In this document: positions 48,277 to 59,168 of the stretch, in pieces
Numbering within the stretch: the first letter of the stretch is position 1
Layout: each line of letters opens with the position of its first letter
Assembly (NCBI RefSeq): GCF_965363235.1
Contig: NC_134841.1
Coordinates: 38,407,440-38,471,439, forward strand
DNA length: 64,000 bases
From: Mytilus galloprovincialis
Taxonomy: Eukaryota > Mollusca > Bivalvia > Mytilida > Mytilidae
Reading direction: 5' to 3'
The notes under the pieces: model-generated
What the model saw: only the letters and a program-made list of their open reading frames with translations
Database searches by the model: none
What the model was told of the DNA's origin: nothing
Position numbers and translations under genes: made by a program

Positions 48277-50375
48277 GTTATTGTTCGATTCGTCCGATCT
48301 ATATTAAAAAAGTTTTTCTTCTCTGTTGAGGCATATGATAGAAAGATTTCATATCGAATGTACTAAATTTGGGATCCAACGTCCTTGAACTTTCAGTCTT
48401 TGAACTTCTTTTAGGGAACCACGTAAAAGGATCAATATATGAATCTGTTATTTTTCTCCATTGTTGAAGCATATGATAAAAAGATCATAACATGTCATTT
48501 TTCATATCGCATGTATTATCAGCCCTCGAGCCATGCGGCTCTTGGGCTGATATTGAACCTAGGGCTGATAATACATGCGATATGATAAATGCCATGTAAT
48601 AATCTGATAATATTATATTAGAGCTCATTTAAGATGTGTTATCTTGAGTAGGTAGTCGAGGTCTCTGTCCTAGCTAGGTTAATATCGTGTTAGGGATGAT
48701 ATGAAGGTCAAATTGGAAATTGTCATGTATTAAATAAAAAAAATCACTGTTTAGAAGCCAGGACCGTAACTAGGGTTCGAATTCAGGGGAGGCAGGGGTT
48801 TGAGGCCCTTTAGAGAGGGGGTTTGGAGGCACAGCCCCCCGCCTATTTTTTTTCTCGGTAAAATGGCTAAAAATAACCTGTATCCCTTCGATTTCCTTAC
48901 TTTTAGAAACATCAGTATTGCTTGAACCTGGAAGCAATTTTTATGCAAAAACAAGCTGTCTGAGCCTGAGATTGCTGTGCGGGGTAAGCCAAGGCTCCGT
49001 CTTGATGGCCGTACTTTGACCTATAATTATTAACATTAAATACATTGTGACCGCCGATTTTTTTCTTTCGGTAAAATGTCTAAAAATAACCCGTTTCCTT
49101 CGATTTCCTTACTTTAAGTATCACATCAGTATTGCTGGATCCTGGAAGCAATCTTTATGCAAACAATTATTATCTGTATTTAAAGATAATTATGTTAGAA
49201 ATCAAACTGGCAAGTTTTAAAAAAAAAACATATAAAGCAAGATCATAGAACGCAAGATATTTTTTTTTTTATCGAGGACCTTGAATTTCAATATCGTTGT
49301 AAGTTGAACAGACATGTATATAACTACAACCAGGGACTTTCTATTCTTAAGTATATACTTAGTATAGAAAGTCCAGGCTGCTACAACGAATGGGAGTGTT
49401 TAACTACTAAGGCATTTCCCATAATGTTCTCGTACGATCGGGTGACGTTAAAAAAACGATCCAACAGCTTATTCAGCCGGTAACGAATTTCTGATATCAT
49501 AAAAGATTCACAATACGAAGGGAACTTCCTCTGCTTAATTGAGCCCTTAAATGAATGTGAATAGTTAAGTTTTATTCAAAATTGTCGAAAGCAAATTTTA
49601 AGTTTCATATGTGTTCTCGTACGAATATATAATGAATAACAGACAGACGGCCACAGGAAAAAAATAAATAAAACTATATACTGAAACGGTTAACTTTCGA
49701 TCAAAAATCCGGAAAATGACAGATATATCACGTATCATGATAACACTGTTACAACTGTAAACTTGTGTTGTTTATAATATAAATTCAAGTTCTTCGTGTA
49801 TATATTTCATTTTATTACTTAAAAAAAAAAATTGGGTGTAGAAATTTCAGGGGAGGCAGTTGCCTCCCCTGCCTCATAGGTAGTTACGGCCCTGGTCAAG
49901 CTAGGACACTATTTCTAAAAATATCATAACTAAAATAAAACAGTGAAAAATACAACATAGATGACATTGCTACTTAAAACTTTATTAAACTCTTCTTATC
50001 GATATTAACTAATTATTACTAAACAAATTGACGTTCGGCATTATTTCATCTAATTTGTTAGATATTCTGAGTAAATGACATTTTAAAAATTTTGCCCAAA
50101 TCTATCTTTTCGTGTATTTTCTTTTACATGTATATATGCAAATCATAAAGATGTTTGCTTAGATTCTATCCTTCCTGGAAGTACAAATGTTAGAAAACGC
50201 ATTTGTTTCTTTCATCTACAGCTTAAGGAAATTCACAAGTTTTTGTGAACTTCATCTATATAGTATTTATTCTTGTTTAAATTATGTATAAAATAGAACG
50301 ACACTTACCAGAAAAGTTCAGAGGAAAAAAGTTGATAACAAAGATTGTAAAAATAAAAATACGCAACTCCTCCAT
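39798..50375 (-). CDS. Nicotinic acetylcholine receptor-type Cys-loop channel subunit
   Basis: Six minus-strand exons: 50375-50309, 47727-47591, 46338-46294 (45 bp), 45461-45352, 41456-40909 and 40516-39798. Phases 1, 0, 0, 2, 1 all agree, giving 541 residues. Signal peptide 1-22 (MEELRIFIF...). The 45-bp exon (DEKKQILTSSVWITE) is the classic small exon of this family. The Cys-loop is C156-C170 with 13 residues between and FPYDEQ inside. The loop D Trp (W85), loop A WNPDIFIFN and loop B W177 are present. A vicinal pair C220-C221 marks an alpha-type subunit, yet both loop C tyrosines are missing (SKCCPGNGNH) and loop A has Phe for Tyr. M1 lies at about 243-264 and M2 at 272-290 (GDKISIGLTVFLTL, Leu at 9'), cation-type. 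M3 is about 303-328, followed by a long acidic/His-rich cytoplasmic loop, and M4 is 517-539. Acetylcholine as ligand is therefore uncertain. Confidence 0.93.
41454..41940 (-). repeat. Tandem duplication covering the exon 5 splice acceptor
   Basis: 'gcactgctcaagaaaaaaat' occurs at 41454 and again at 41698, and the following 230 bp also match loosely ('tgcaatatttaaaa.cactacaattt', 'ataaactat', 'tggcaat'). The duplicated piece includes the acceptor and first bases of channel exon 5, so a second acceptor-like site lies 244 bp upstream of the real one in transcript sense. Confidence 0.75.
41931..42778. mobile_element. 848-bp inverted-repeat element in channel intron 4
   Basis: The ends TTATTGCGAA and TTCGCAATAA are exact inverses, and pairing continues for about 190 bp ('tcctatcatagttttccaca' with 'tggaaaactatgatagg', 'ttacctgtccatttaaactt' with its complement). 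The flanks are 'gta' on both sides (41928-41930 and 42779-42781). The centre also has inverted pairs such as 'cagtctgttca' and 'tgaacagactg'. No coding frame. Confidence 0.75.
42779..44390. other. Middle of channel intron 4
   Basis: No exon or clear repeat recognised. A less AT-rich patch at about 43250-43490 and a patch of 'gtacgg/ccgtac' words at 43560-43635 stand out. Confidence 0.35.
44395..44540 (+). repeat. Short tandem repeat 'tgtggactttaRcgg'
   Basis: The word 'tgtggacttta' occurs seven times in about 145 bp with variable spacers (16-30 bp). It forms the left shoulder of the next repeat. Confidence 0.85.
44541..45235. repeat. Inverted repeat of 'atcgtggta/taccacgat' words
   Basis: The left half (44560-44715) is made of 10-13-bp words such as 'cttatcacgttc', 'ctcactacgctt' and 'ataccacg'. 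The right half (44870-45230) holds the reverse-complement words 'gatcgtggta', 'gtgaggtcgtga' and 'gagcgtggtg'. The two halves can pair around a plain spacer at about 44720-44860. It lies in channel intron 4. The open frames on both strands (for example 44439-44867) follow from this word structure. Confidence 0.75.
46955..47290 (+). mobile_element. Penelope-like family B tail fragment in channel intron 2
   Basis: The reverse complement of the tail seen at 5880-6080: 'cacgacggatgccacatgtgg', 'cagcatctgcttaccctt', 'ccagtttttggtggg' and 'catggcgttgtcagttta' appear in order, with mismatches. Element sense is plus, opposite to the channel gene. Confidence 0.6.
47824..48613 (+). mobile_element. Hairpin-ended repeat family, copy A (channel intron 1)
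   Basis: About 790 bp, closely matched by the reverse complement of 56833-57607. Shared blocks include 'gcttagcgggctgatatgaa', 'tttccgtaacgttatcacat' and 'caaattccggaaaatacacc'. Near the right end a perfect 24-bp inverted pair (catatcgcatgtattatcag... at 48503-48526 and its complement at 48561-48584) forms a hairpin whose loop holds a smaller one. A T-run of about 28 lies at 48249. No coding frame. Confidence 0.75.
48758..49895. mobile_element. Inverted-repeat element (1.14 kb) in channel intron 1
   Basis: The ends CCAGGACCGTAACTA and the complement of CCAGGGCCGTAACTA are inverted, and both are followed inward by 'ttcaggggaggcag'. Inside, a block of about 110 bp ('tcggtaaaatg.ctaaaaata', 'cttcgatttccttactt', 'cctggaagcaat.tttatgca') is present twice, near 48855 and 49065. 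No exact target duplication is seen and no transposase frame is present. Confidence 0.7.
49331..49380. mobile_element. 50-bp palindromic mini-insertion
   Basis: A near-palindrome beginning CAGGGACTTTCTATTC and ending ATAGAAAGTCCAGGCTG, flanked directly by ctacaac on both sides (49324-49330 and 49381-49387), a 7-bp target duplication. It is nested inside the element at 48758-49895. Confidence 0.7.
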
Positions 50376-53300
50376 TTTGAAAAAGATAAGGAATCAACAA
50401 CATTATAAAAGAATATGAATGTATAGCAGAAGCTTGCAGCCAGGGAAATATTGATATCAGGTTATATATCTTGTATGTAAAATTTTTCAATTAAGTTTGC
50501 AATTTATTGCTATGGATACCAAGACCATGTGCTAATTCTATATTTACACCTTTCACATTTTTCAAATAATGTTATTATTATGAAAATAAAAAGATGTGGT
50601 ATTATTGTAAATGGCACAATTTTCTATCAGGTCACCAAATCTACATACTATTAGAAGTATTAAGCAACTGAAGTTCTACGTACGGCAACAATGAATTAAT
50701 AAAACCCATACAGCACAGCAAGCCTTGATTTTTTTTAACATATTTTTAATATAATCATTCAGATTAAAACATTGATACCACATGTATATTTTTATGTTAT
50801 TTATACGTGTAAGTCATGTAGGTATCGAGTTCATCACAAGTTTTACGTGTTCTGTTTTGACTTTATTCTTGTGTTGTGTGTGAATTTCAAGTTTTTTTCG
50901 TGTTGTGCTATTTCTATTTACTCTGTATTTATATTGTTGTGGGTTCTTTTTGTTAGTTTATTTAATGTATTACTGATATAAACAGTTGCCTTTATGGCAT
51001 ACTGATTGCATGTACTATAACGCTTTTTTCAAGTTTTTTGTTTGTTACTTCATTAAAATGACAGTGTATATGGAACTTTAAAGGGGCACTAGCTACGAGA
51101 AATATAAAAAATCATAAATATTATTTTTTTGTTCAATCATTATAAAAGTAAAATAGTGAAATGATAATTCGCTTTTAGCAGCAAGTATGGTTCAATTTTG
51201 TCAAAATAAGCTTAGGTACATTGATGATGAATTATTCACTTGCAGGTGAATGAATTTACCTCATTGAATCCGTATTCATGTTAACTTCAATTTAACTCCT
51301 TAGGTAGAGATTGATAACACATGAATTGTGCGTGTTGGGTTATTTAAAGGAATAGAATGTCAACATGAAAGTGAAACAAAGTTAAATCATTTGATTGACT
51401 GATTCGATCCACAAACATCCTTCTTATACAGGTAAAAACGATGATTATCATATATTTTTAATCTATAATATGAAATTAAACAGACCTAGAAAAATCAAAT
51501 TGCACGAGATTACTATCTATTTATATAATATATTTGTTTATATCGCTTAATTGATCATCGGGGGTCTTCGGAAGTCAGCTCGATAGTTAATAAGATGGCG
51601 TCTAGACTTAAATACACACGACACGAAGCTACATATTATCGAGCCCAAGCCCGGTAAATTGTTTATTTGAGACGTTTTATAATTTGGATAAATTGGATAA
51701 ATGTTTTACATTGATATACTAGTAAATGAAATGTGAGAATTTGAGTCAAATTTGTTAGTATGAATTATTTTTATTTAATCAAAGTGCCCGTTTAAAGTTA
51801 TCTTATATAAATTCACTAGTGGATGCAACATCCAAAACTTTCTAAAGGGACACTAGCTACGTGATAAAAAAATAAATCATATGGCATACTCTATATAGCT
51901 AGTAACCTTTCTCTTAAAATAGTAACTATGCATTTCTATTGCGCATTGTTACGTAATTTGTTTGCCTTCTTTGGTCGTAAACTTTAATATCTGGTTCCAT
52001 GAGCAATCCATGCATTTCTCACCAGGAAAAAAATGTCGTTTACTATATTCCGCTGATCTCCGACTACTCTCCGATTGCTACATTAACCTACTGCTAGAGG
52101 GCGCATTATTATTCAAAAGTTCATTAAGAGCTCGAAATACGTTTTATAAAGTAACCGATGGCGATACAATTTTATATTGGATGACCATGTTACTAACATT
52201 ATTAATACACATGCATGATACTAGTAATATTCTCCAACTACATTGCTTCATGTATGTATGTGCTCATCTATGAAATTTAATATGTTGATTGATTTTTAAT
52301 GAAGGATATTTTTTTTATAATCTGAAAGGTGTTTATCATTTATTTTAGACACATTATCATAACCTTCTCTGAGTTTGCTTTTTTATTTGATTTTCTACAG
52401 GTCCAATCACCATACAATTGAATATAAAAAATCGTTGTCTTAACATTTCATTGACACCATTTATACTAATATAAAAGTTGAATTGTTAAATCCGCAACAC
52501 TGAATATTCACTTAACATATTTATTTTGTTTATAATCAAATGAAATTTAATAACCTATAACTTGTTACAAATATAAGGAAAAGTTGTTTTGTTTATGTGC
52601 ATTAGAACGTTTCTTTGTTTAATCTAATTAATGAACTCGAACGAATCATTAGTTTTTTAAATGAAGTTTTACTTTATGGGAAGACAAGGATTTTGTAAAG
52701 GTAAATTCACAATTTCTTTTCAAGTTTTCCTTTTTAAAAATTGTATAATACTTTAGGACTCATTTTTGGTTTCATTTGCTTACAAATCTAATCATAATTT
52801 GAATCACATTTTTTAAGGAGCTTTTGACGATGACTGATCAATCTTTAGTTGCTAGTGTACTCGACAATGTCATTAGCTATTGAAACCAGAAACAAACATT
52901 GGGTATTTCAATCAATTAAAAAAAAAAGGTTTTGTAGTAATATAAAATTATCCAATTTCAATCCAACAATACTATTTTCTTTTTTCTTTTGGTATCTGTA
53001 ATGATTTCACATGTTTCAGAATATACTTACAGTGTAGTTACTATTGTTACAAGTAAGAATACACATTAAAATGAAATAGATAAAAGATTAGTTGAAATCT
53101 TCCACTCTTGGCAATCTCATTTATGAATTTCACCAGGAAATGTCTTGCAGTTTAATTTGATCGACACTTGCCTTCGTATTATTCCATACTGTGGGACAGG
53201 ACAATTTTAATATATCAGTGATCGATGTGGAAAATAAACTAGAAATTGATAGTAAATAGCAAGTTATTTCTAGTATATGTTTGTTCATATCATACAGTAA

Positions 53301-53530
53301 AACGCAAAAATAATTGAAATTATTGAAGAAAAAAAATAACGGATTTTGGAAAAGGGGAGGGCTTAAAGAAAATGTCCTGTCCTCAAGTTCTTATATATAG
53401 TTCAAGGTATTTAAAACACACATGGAGCAAGATTCAAAATCAAAAATGGGCAAGACTTAAACAAAGTGTTTTATTAATACCATCTATAGAAATTCAATTG
53501 TATTACTAGCATTCAAATTGTTCATTTCAG
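50376..53530. other. Intergenic region between the channel and TRIM-like genes
   Basis: The two genes diverge from here. 'aaggggcactagctacgaga' at 51079 and 'aagggacactagctacgtga' at 51846 are direct copies of one repeat start, about 765 bp apart. The stretch at 53212-53370 resembles 45716-45900 ('cagtgac/tg', 'acgcagaaataattgaaatt', 'acggattttggaaaa'), a diverged repeat pair. Nothing else was recognised. Confidence 0.45.
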
Positions 53531-53533
53531 AAA

Positions 53534-54265
53534 ATGACATCCCGTTGTGCTTCTTGTCTGCGTGGTGGTGATGTAGAAAAGCCGACTCATTGGTGTAGCG
53601 ACTGCTCGGAACCTCTCTGTGGTGATTGTTACAGATATCATATGAAATCGAAGGTATCAACAAAGCATAAGATTATTACGATTGCTAATGTGTCTGATCT
53701 CAGTCCAGCTGTCTTAAATCTTTCGTATAAATGTAAAATTCATCCTGACCAATCGCTTGCTTTCTTTTGTCCGTCACATGATATGATGTGCTGTGTGTCC
53801 TGTATACCACAAAACCACAAACAATGCGATCAACTTATAACACTGGATAATGAGGCAGAAAATGTCAAAAGAAGCAAATTCTTACAAGCTCTAGAAATGA
53901 GAATACAAGATACAAAACTGAAATTGACAGAATTCGTGAAAAAGAAGAACGAAAATGTTTCAGTCTTAAATGACCAAAAGGACAAAATACAAAAGGAAAT
54001 TGGATACATTCGAAAGAGTATAAGCGATCACTTCGATAAGATTGAAAATCAACTTTATAATGCCCTAACAAGAGCACACGATTTATGCCATCGAACTTTG
54101 AAAGAAGGAATAGAGCAGATCCAAGAAAGACTTAACAAAATGGATGTATGGCATAAAGATATAGCAACACTTAAAGAAAACGCTTCAGATGTTCACATAT
54201 TTACTGTCGTAAAAACTATACAACCTCTTCAAAATAAACAAGAGGCATACTTAAACACATTGCAG
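53534..54265 (+). CDS. B-box/coiled-coil TRIM-like protein, first coding exon
   Basis: An acceptor (ttcatttcag) ends at 53530 and the ATG follows at 53534, so a leader exon lies upstream. Residues 5-45 form a B-box 1 (C5, C8, C21, C24, C29, C32, H36, H45) and residues 67-98 a B-box 2 (C67, H70, C79, H82, C87, C90, H95, C98). From about 105 to 215 the sequence is charged with heptad-like Leu/Ile, a coiled coil. There is no RING before the B-boxes, so ubiquitin ligase activity is not expected from this piece. The frame runs on only three codons past a good donor (ttgcag|gtagta, phase 0), so the protein is probably spliced to a further exon, perhaps NHL-type repeats as in related bivalve proteins. 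None was recognised downstream. If unspliced it ends at 54274 with 246 residues. Confidence 0.8.
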
Positions 54266-54274
54266 GTAGTATAA

Positions 54275-56025
54275 ACATAGATTGTTAATGTCGGTATGTT
54301 GCTCACAAAAAATCTCATATTTACATAATTCTTCAATGCGCCATTGAGTGGGCCGTGTTCATGATGTGCGGTACTGCAATCTAATTGAAAACCGATCTCT
54401 CATCGCTCCCGTTTTCTGATATGTCGCGTGGGAGATCTAATGAAACCCGCTTTGAGGTCACATGTGAGTGACCTCGTAGGTGTGTCTTTTTCGACCAATG
54501 AAATTGAGTCTTCCACGATCTTGAAAGTTTATCGTAAGGTAAAGGGATGTAACTCATTTTATATACGACGAAATCGTCAGTCAAAATATTTCATAAACTT
54601 TTTTGACTGGCTTATTAATAGGTCGTCAATTCATTTGCATAGACGTCGCGTACGGTGTTGGTGATAATGCGGTTTTTGCTTTCCAGTTCGCTTTTATTGC
54701 ATTTGTTAGAAGTTTCGGAATTGATAACTATATAAATGTATATATCAAAATGTGCGTAATTAAAAGTAGAAATGGAATGTGCCTTAAAATCAATACTTTT
54801 ATTCATTTTGTTACTCGAATGATCCCTCATAACACTGATTTTGAGCGTGTAGACAAGTAACATCGCGACATATGATCAGCGTTGCTTTGAAGTTATTCTT
54901 GTCATTTTTTAAACTTATTAAAAAAAAGTTGTACTCCTAGCAAGAGTAGTCTTTGGTGTTAATGGTGTATGTTTTATTTATGACGTCATCTTTAACTGGG
55001 CACGTCTTACCAGCACGAAAAGTTCACTTTGTTTTGTGGTCAAGCCGAAAATAGAAAAAAAATATGGATAGGGGTTAAAAGTTAAGAGTGATTTTAAAAG
55101 GCAATTCAAATAGATTATTCCGAAAATGATATATATTTTTATTCCGTATATATTAAGGAAAAAAAAATAAAAAGTTCTCTTACAACATTTCAAAAGATCG
55201 TGTTTTGAAACATTTCAAAAATTTGTGTTTCTGTCACAAAATCCAAATCTCGCATTTTTTTTTGTTTGGAGCTCTTCAAAATTCGAACGAATGCTGCAGA
55301 TCCAAACCAGAATTTACATATCCACCCTTCCTGTGTCAAAATTATACAATAAATATACAACTTTCTATGTCTGCAATTAGTAAGTATTGTTAAAATTATG
55401 TCCTAAATTTTCATTTTATTAAATCCGTTGAAATGTCACACTAGCATAAAAGATTTATTTAAAGTCGGTTATACATATAACAATACAACATAAGCTCGCC
55501 GTTTTCTGACGTTTTGGCGTATTTGTTAAGTGTCTTATGAAAAGTAATAGGCAGGTGCAGTCTTTTCTACGATATGAAATTTTATTCAAACGTGAAAACA
55601 TTTTTTTTTAAATGTATGAAAAAAATTGCGTCGAAGTTTTAAGAGAAAATATTGAAAAAAAAAAAATAAACGCGATCTTTTTGTTTTTGTCTAGTCAAAA
55701 TGTCACAAAACGCCGTTTTTTACATTTTTGTTACAAGTATGATAAGTCATATTATACAGTTTTGAGAGGGGAAGATTTGAAATTATAATAGCACAAAAAA
55801 ATACTATATAACATTAGAATCTACTGTTTAGGGATTTATTTGAACCGATTTTCGATCACATGTCGGAAGTATTAACGACACAGTCAGCGACTACTTTTGT
55901 CTAGTCATAATGTCACACCATGCTTTTTTACTTGTTTTGACGTTACGTTCTGTAAAACTTGACATGTAGTGCCTAACGTCGCAAATTACGGAAGCCTTTA
56001 TGTGCCATGCTAATTAACTTTTTCC
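54275..56025. other. Gene-free stretch after the TRIM-like exon
   Basis: No NHL-like exon found. A short palindrome, gaggtcac...gtgacctc with a 6-bp spacer, lies at 54454-54475. Remaining frames are unsupported. Confidence 0.35.
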
Positions 56026-56199
56026 AATTTGATATAACAGATTATGAATTTGATATAACAGATTATGAATTTGATATAACAGATTATCAATTTGGTATAA
56101 CAAATTATGAATTCGATATAACAGATTATCAATTTGATATAACAAATTATCAATTAGAAATAACAAATTGTCAATTTGGTATAACAAATTGTGAATTTC
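56026..56199 (+). repeat. 21-bp minisatellite, about eight copies
   Basis: The unit is 'aatttgatataacagattatg' less its last base in places, with g/c and c/a variants. The frame across it gives a seven-residue repeat (FDITDYE, FGITNYE, FDITNYQ), which follows from the 21-bp period. Partial reverse-complement copies lie at 56791-56836 and 57606-57632, on either side of the element at 56833-57607. Confidence 0.9.
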
Positions 56200-56832
56200 T
56201 CTACCAATAGTATGATTTAATTATAATAATGAGATTGATTGAAACATTGCGTAACCTAAATTGGCGCATTTATTTGTGTATTGATTCATTGTTTATCTGA
56301 CGTCCAGCGACAAATTTGTCATTGAATGCTTATTCAAAACTTTCTTAACAGGTTTAATGTTTCTGAAACCCTCTCCCTCCCCTTTTATCTATTATTTGAG
56401 ACAGTTTGGGGGACTAGTTTGAACGTTCTCTTTTCAGTACATGGGACCTGGTGTCATAGAACGAACGATTAGAATAGAAAAAGGATCAATTTATATTGTA
56501 CATTTTCAAATCAGAAAGAATGGATAGTGTGTTTCTAGGGACATAGGAACATGCACGGATAAAAAATGCTTCCCCTTCCTCAAAATCCTGGCATGCTTCT
56601 TTATCAATTTCGATGGGCACATATAAGGATATATGAAACATCCTTAAGTTCATCCTTGCATTTTTTTTTTATATATTTTGTTTGCACACATTTTATTAAA
56701 AACAAAGACCCATGCGCGAAATCTAGAAGAAAAAACCCATGCACAATCAGTGTAAAAGGGATCTGATATATCAAATTTATAAATTTTTATTTCAAATTAT
56801 CATAATTTGTTATATCAAATTGATAATCTGTT

Positions 56833-57607
56833 ATATTATCAGATTATTGCATGGCATTTTTCATATCGCATGTATTATCAGCCCTAGGTTCAATATCAGC
56901 CCAAGAGCCGCATGGCTCGAGGGCTGATAATACATGCGATATGAAAAATGACATGTTATGATCTTTTTATCATATGCTTCAACAATGGAGAAAAATAACA
57001 GATTCATATATTGATCCTTTTACGTGGTTCCCAAATAGAAGTTCAAAGATTGAAAAGTTCACGGACGTCGGACCCAAATTTAGTACATTCGATATCAAAT
57101 CTTTCTACCATATGCCTCAACAGAGGAGAAAACATTTTTAATATGGATGACTCGACAAACAAACAAAAAATAACAATATACATAATGAACACTGTTTGGA
57201 AAAGTCAACCTTTTCAAACTTGTAACTTTCTAAATTATGTGGGAAACTTATAAAGAATGCATTTATTTGTATAATTTGTTTGTTTTTTTATTTTTATTTT
57301 TTTGTTTTTTTGTTATTATTTTACACAATATACTTTTCAGTATCTAAATAATTGTTTTGTACACTATTTCGTAATGTTTTTCACTGAAAACGTAGCATTG
57401 AGGTGTATTTTCCGGAATTTGCCGAGTATCACCGGAATGCCATGTGATAACGTTACGGAAAGGCATGTGATAACAATCGAAGCATGTGATAAACTTTTCA
57501 TATCAGCCCGCTAAGCACCAATTCGAAAAATATGGAATTTACGTTAATTTAATGCTATTATTATACAGTAAAAATCATATGTTATTTAGTCTAAGTATAT
57601 GATAATA
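56833..57607 (-). mobile_element. Hairpin-ended repeat family, copy B
   Basis: Reverse complement of copy A at 47824-48613, close over its whole length, with the same 24-bp hairpin arms at its left side (from about 56862). It sits between two reverse-oriented remnants of the 21-bp minisatellite, so it appears to have inserted into that repeat. No coding frame. Confidence 0.75.
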
Positions 57608-57740
57608 CAATTTATTTGTTATATCAAATTGAAAAAAGTGCACGGCCCTCAAAGACTTCTGTAACAACTATTTAATCATAACTTTTTTATAATTTTTTTT
57701 TTTTTTGATACAATATCTTAACAGATTCTTATCGAATCTA

Positions 57741-58103
57741 ATTATCTCAGATGGTGCCATTAAAACAAAATACATATATGGTTTGGCGATATCTGGCCAC
57801 AGCTTTTATTCATAATATGATAGATTCATACAATATATAATATATATATATATAGATAGATAGACCATAGACCATGTATATGTAGATAGATCTATGGTCG
57901 GTTACCCGAAGATAATATGGCAACCAGGTAGATAGATAGATATATGTGAAGATAGATATATATGAAAATGTAAAGATGCACCGTGGGATACACTGGTGCT
58001 TTAAATTTAGAAAACACCGTGGGATACACAAGTGTAGTCTGTATTATCCAAAAACCTAAAATTTCATAGTTAACATTAAGATTCTATGCAGCGAATTCTG
58101 CCA
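57741..58103 (+). repeat. 363-bp direct repeat, copy 1
   Basis: From 'attatctcagatggtgcc' to 'aattctgcca'. Copy 2 begins exactly 713 bp further on. By eye the two differ at a single base (58093 against 58806). It includes 'tagatagatagaccatagac' and two 'caccgtgggatacac' words. Confidence 0.9.
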
Positions 58104-58344
58104 TTTACGGGAATATATTTATGATGCTCAAAGTTCAAATAAAAGCCACTTTTCTCAACAGCAAACGAGTTAACATCATCAGTCAAATCTGTATCACCAC
58201 TATCACCGACACAAACCTGAAAAATAAATACAAAAGAGCAGTATCTTGTTCAATAAAAAGGAGTGGGAGGGCGGGTTTTCAAGTTTACCGCTTACAAAAT
58301 TTAAACAGCTTGCTTGCTGCGATGAAATTCTAAAAAGGACTAAA

Positions 58345-58352
58345 TGACGTCA
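58345..58352. promoter_or_regulatory. Palindromic CRE-like site between the direct repeats
   Basis: TGACGTCA, the full CREB/ATF palindrome, with a half site (aacgtcac) 14 bp on. No gene start is recognised next to it, so it may be chance. Confidence 0.25.
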
Positions 58353-58453
58353 CAGAATATAACGTCACACATGTTGGGTAAATCTAAAACATGAAACACA
58401 ATCCGTGAGTGGCCCCGGCGATAACTGAATTTAAGTCTATTAACTTAAATTCC

Positions 58454-58816
58454 ATTATCTCAGATGGTGCCATTAAAACAAAATACATATATGGTTTGGC
58501 GATATCTGGCCACAGCTTTTATTCATAATATGATAGATTCATACAATATATAATATATATATATATAGATAGATAGACCATAGACCATGTATATGTAGAT
58601 AGATCTATGGTCGGTTACCCGAAGATAATATGGCAACCAGGTAGATAGATAGATATATGTGAAGATAGATATATATGAAAATGTAAAGATGCACCGTGGG
58701 ATACACTGGTGCTTTAAATTTAGAAAACACCGTGGGATACACAAGTGTAGTCTGTATTATCCAAAAACCTAAAATTTCATAGTTAACATTAAGATTCTAT
58801 GCAGCTAATTCTGCCA
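58454..58816 (+). repeat. 363-bp direct repeat, copy 2
   Basis: Near-identical to 57741-58103. The 350 bp between the copies has no reverse transcriptase, primer-binding site or TG...CA boundary, so a tandem duplication (with the spacer included once) fits better than a pair of terminal repeats. Confidence 0.9.
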
Positions 58817-58904
58817 CATTGACGGAGGAAAACAGAGACTCTGTCAACCGCCATAAAAAGGGCGGTTCGCTGCAAAGCTGTGAACCAGATATGAGATAAC
58901 TACA

Positions 58905-59168
58905 GATAGGTAGATAGATAGATATTTTTATTTAACGTACAACTTGGTAAATATATAAATATATATATATTAAATAATCTAGATAGATAGATAGATATTA
59001 TTTAACGTACAACTTGGTACATATATATATTAAATAATCTAGGTAGATAGATAGCTATTTTATTTAACGCACAACTTGGTCCATATATATGATAAATGTC
59101 TAGATAGACAAATAGTTATTTTTATCTAAAGTACAACTGGTACATAATATATGTTAAATAATCTAGAT
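58905..59168 (+). repeat. Tandem array of a ~65-bp unit, four copies
   Basis: Each unit has 'tagatagatagatatt', then 'tttaacgtacaacttggta', then an AT run and 'ttaaataatcta'. Divergence rises to the right. Confidence 0.85.

Noticed and set aside
56026-56199. Regular 21-bp repeats as a CRISPR-like array
   Set aside because: Units are head to tail with no spacers, and the genome is a spliced animal genome.
56007-56210. Seven-residue repeat protein (FDITDYE)n
   Set aside because: Follows from the 21-bp period; the frame ends right after the array and has no gene context.
57741-58816. Pair of long terminal repeats around a retroelement
   Set aside because: No TG...CA ends, primer-binding site, flanking duplication or element proteins, and the spacer is only 350 bp.
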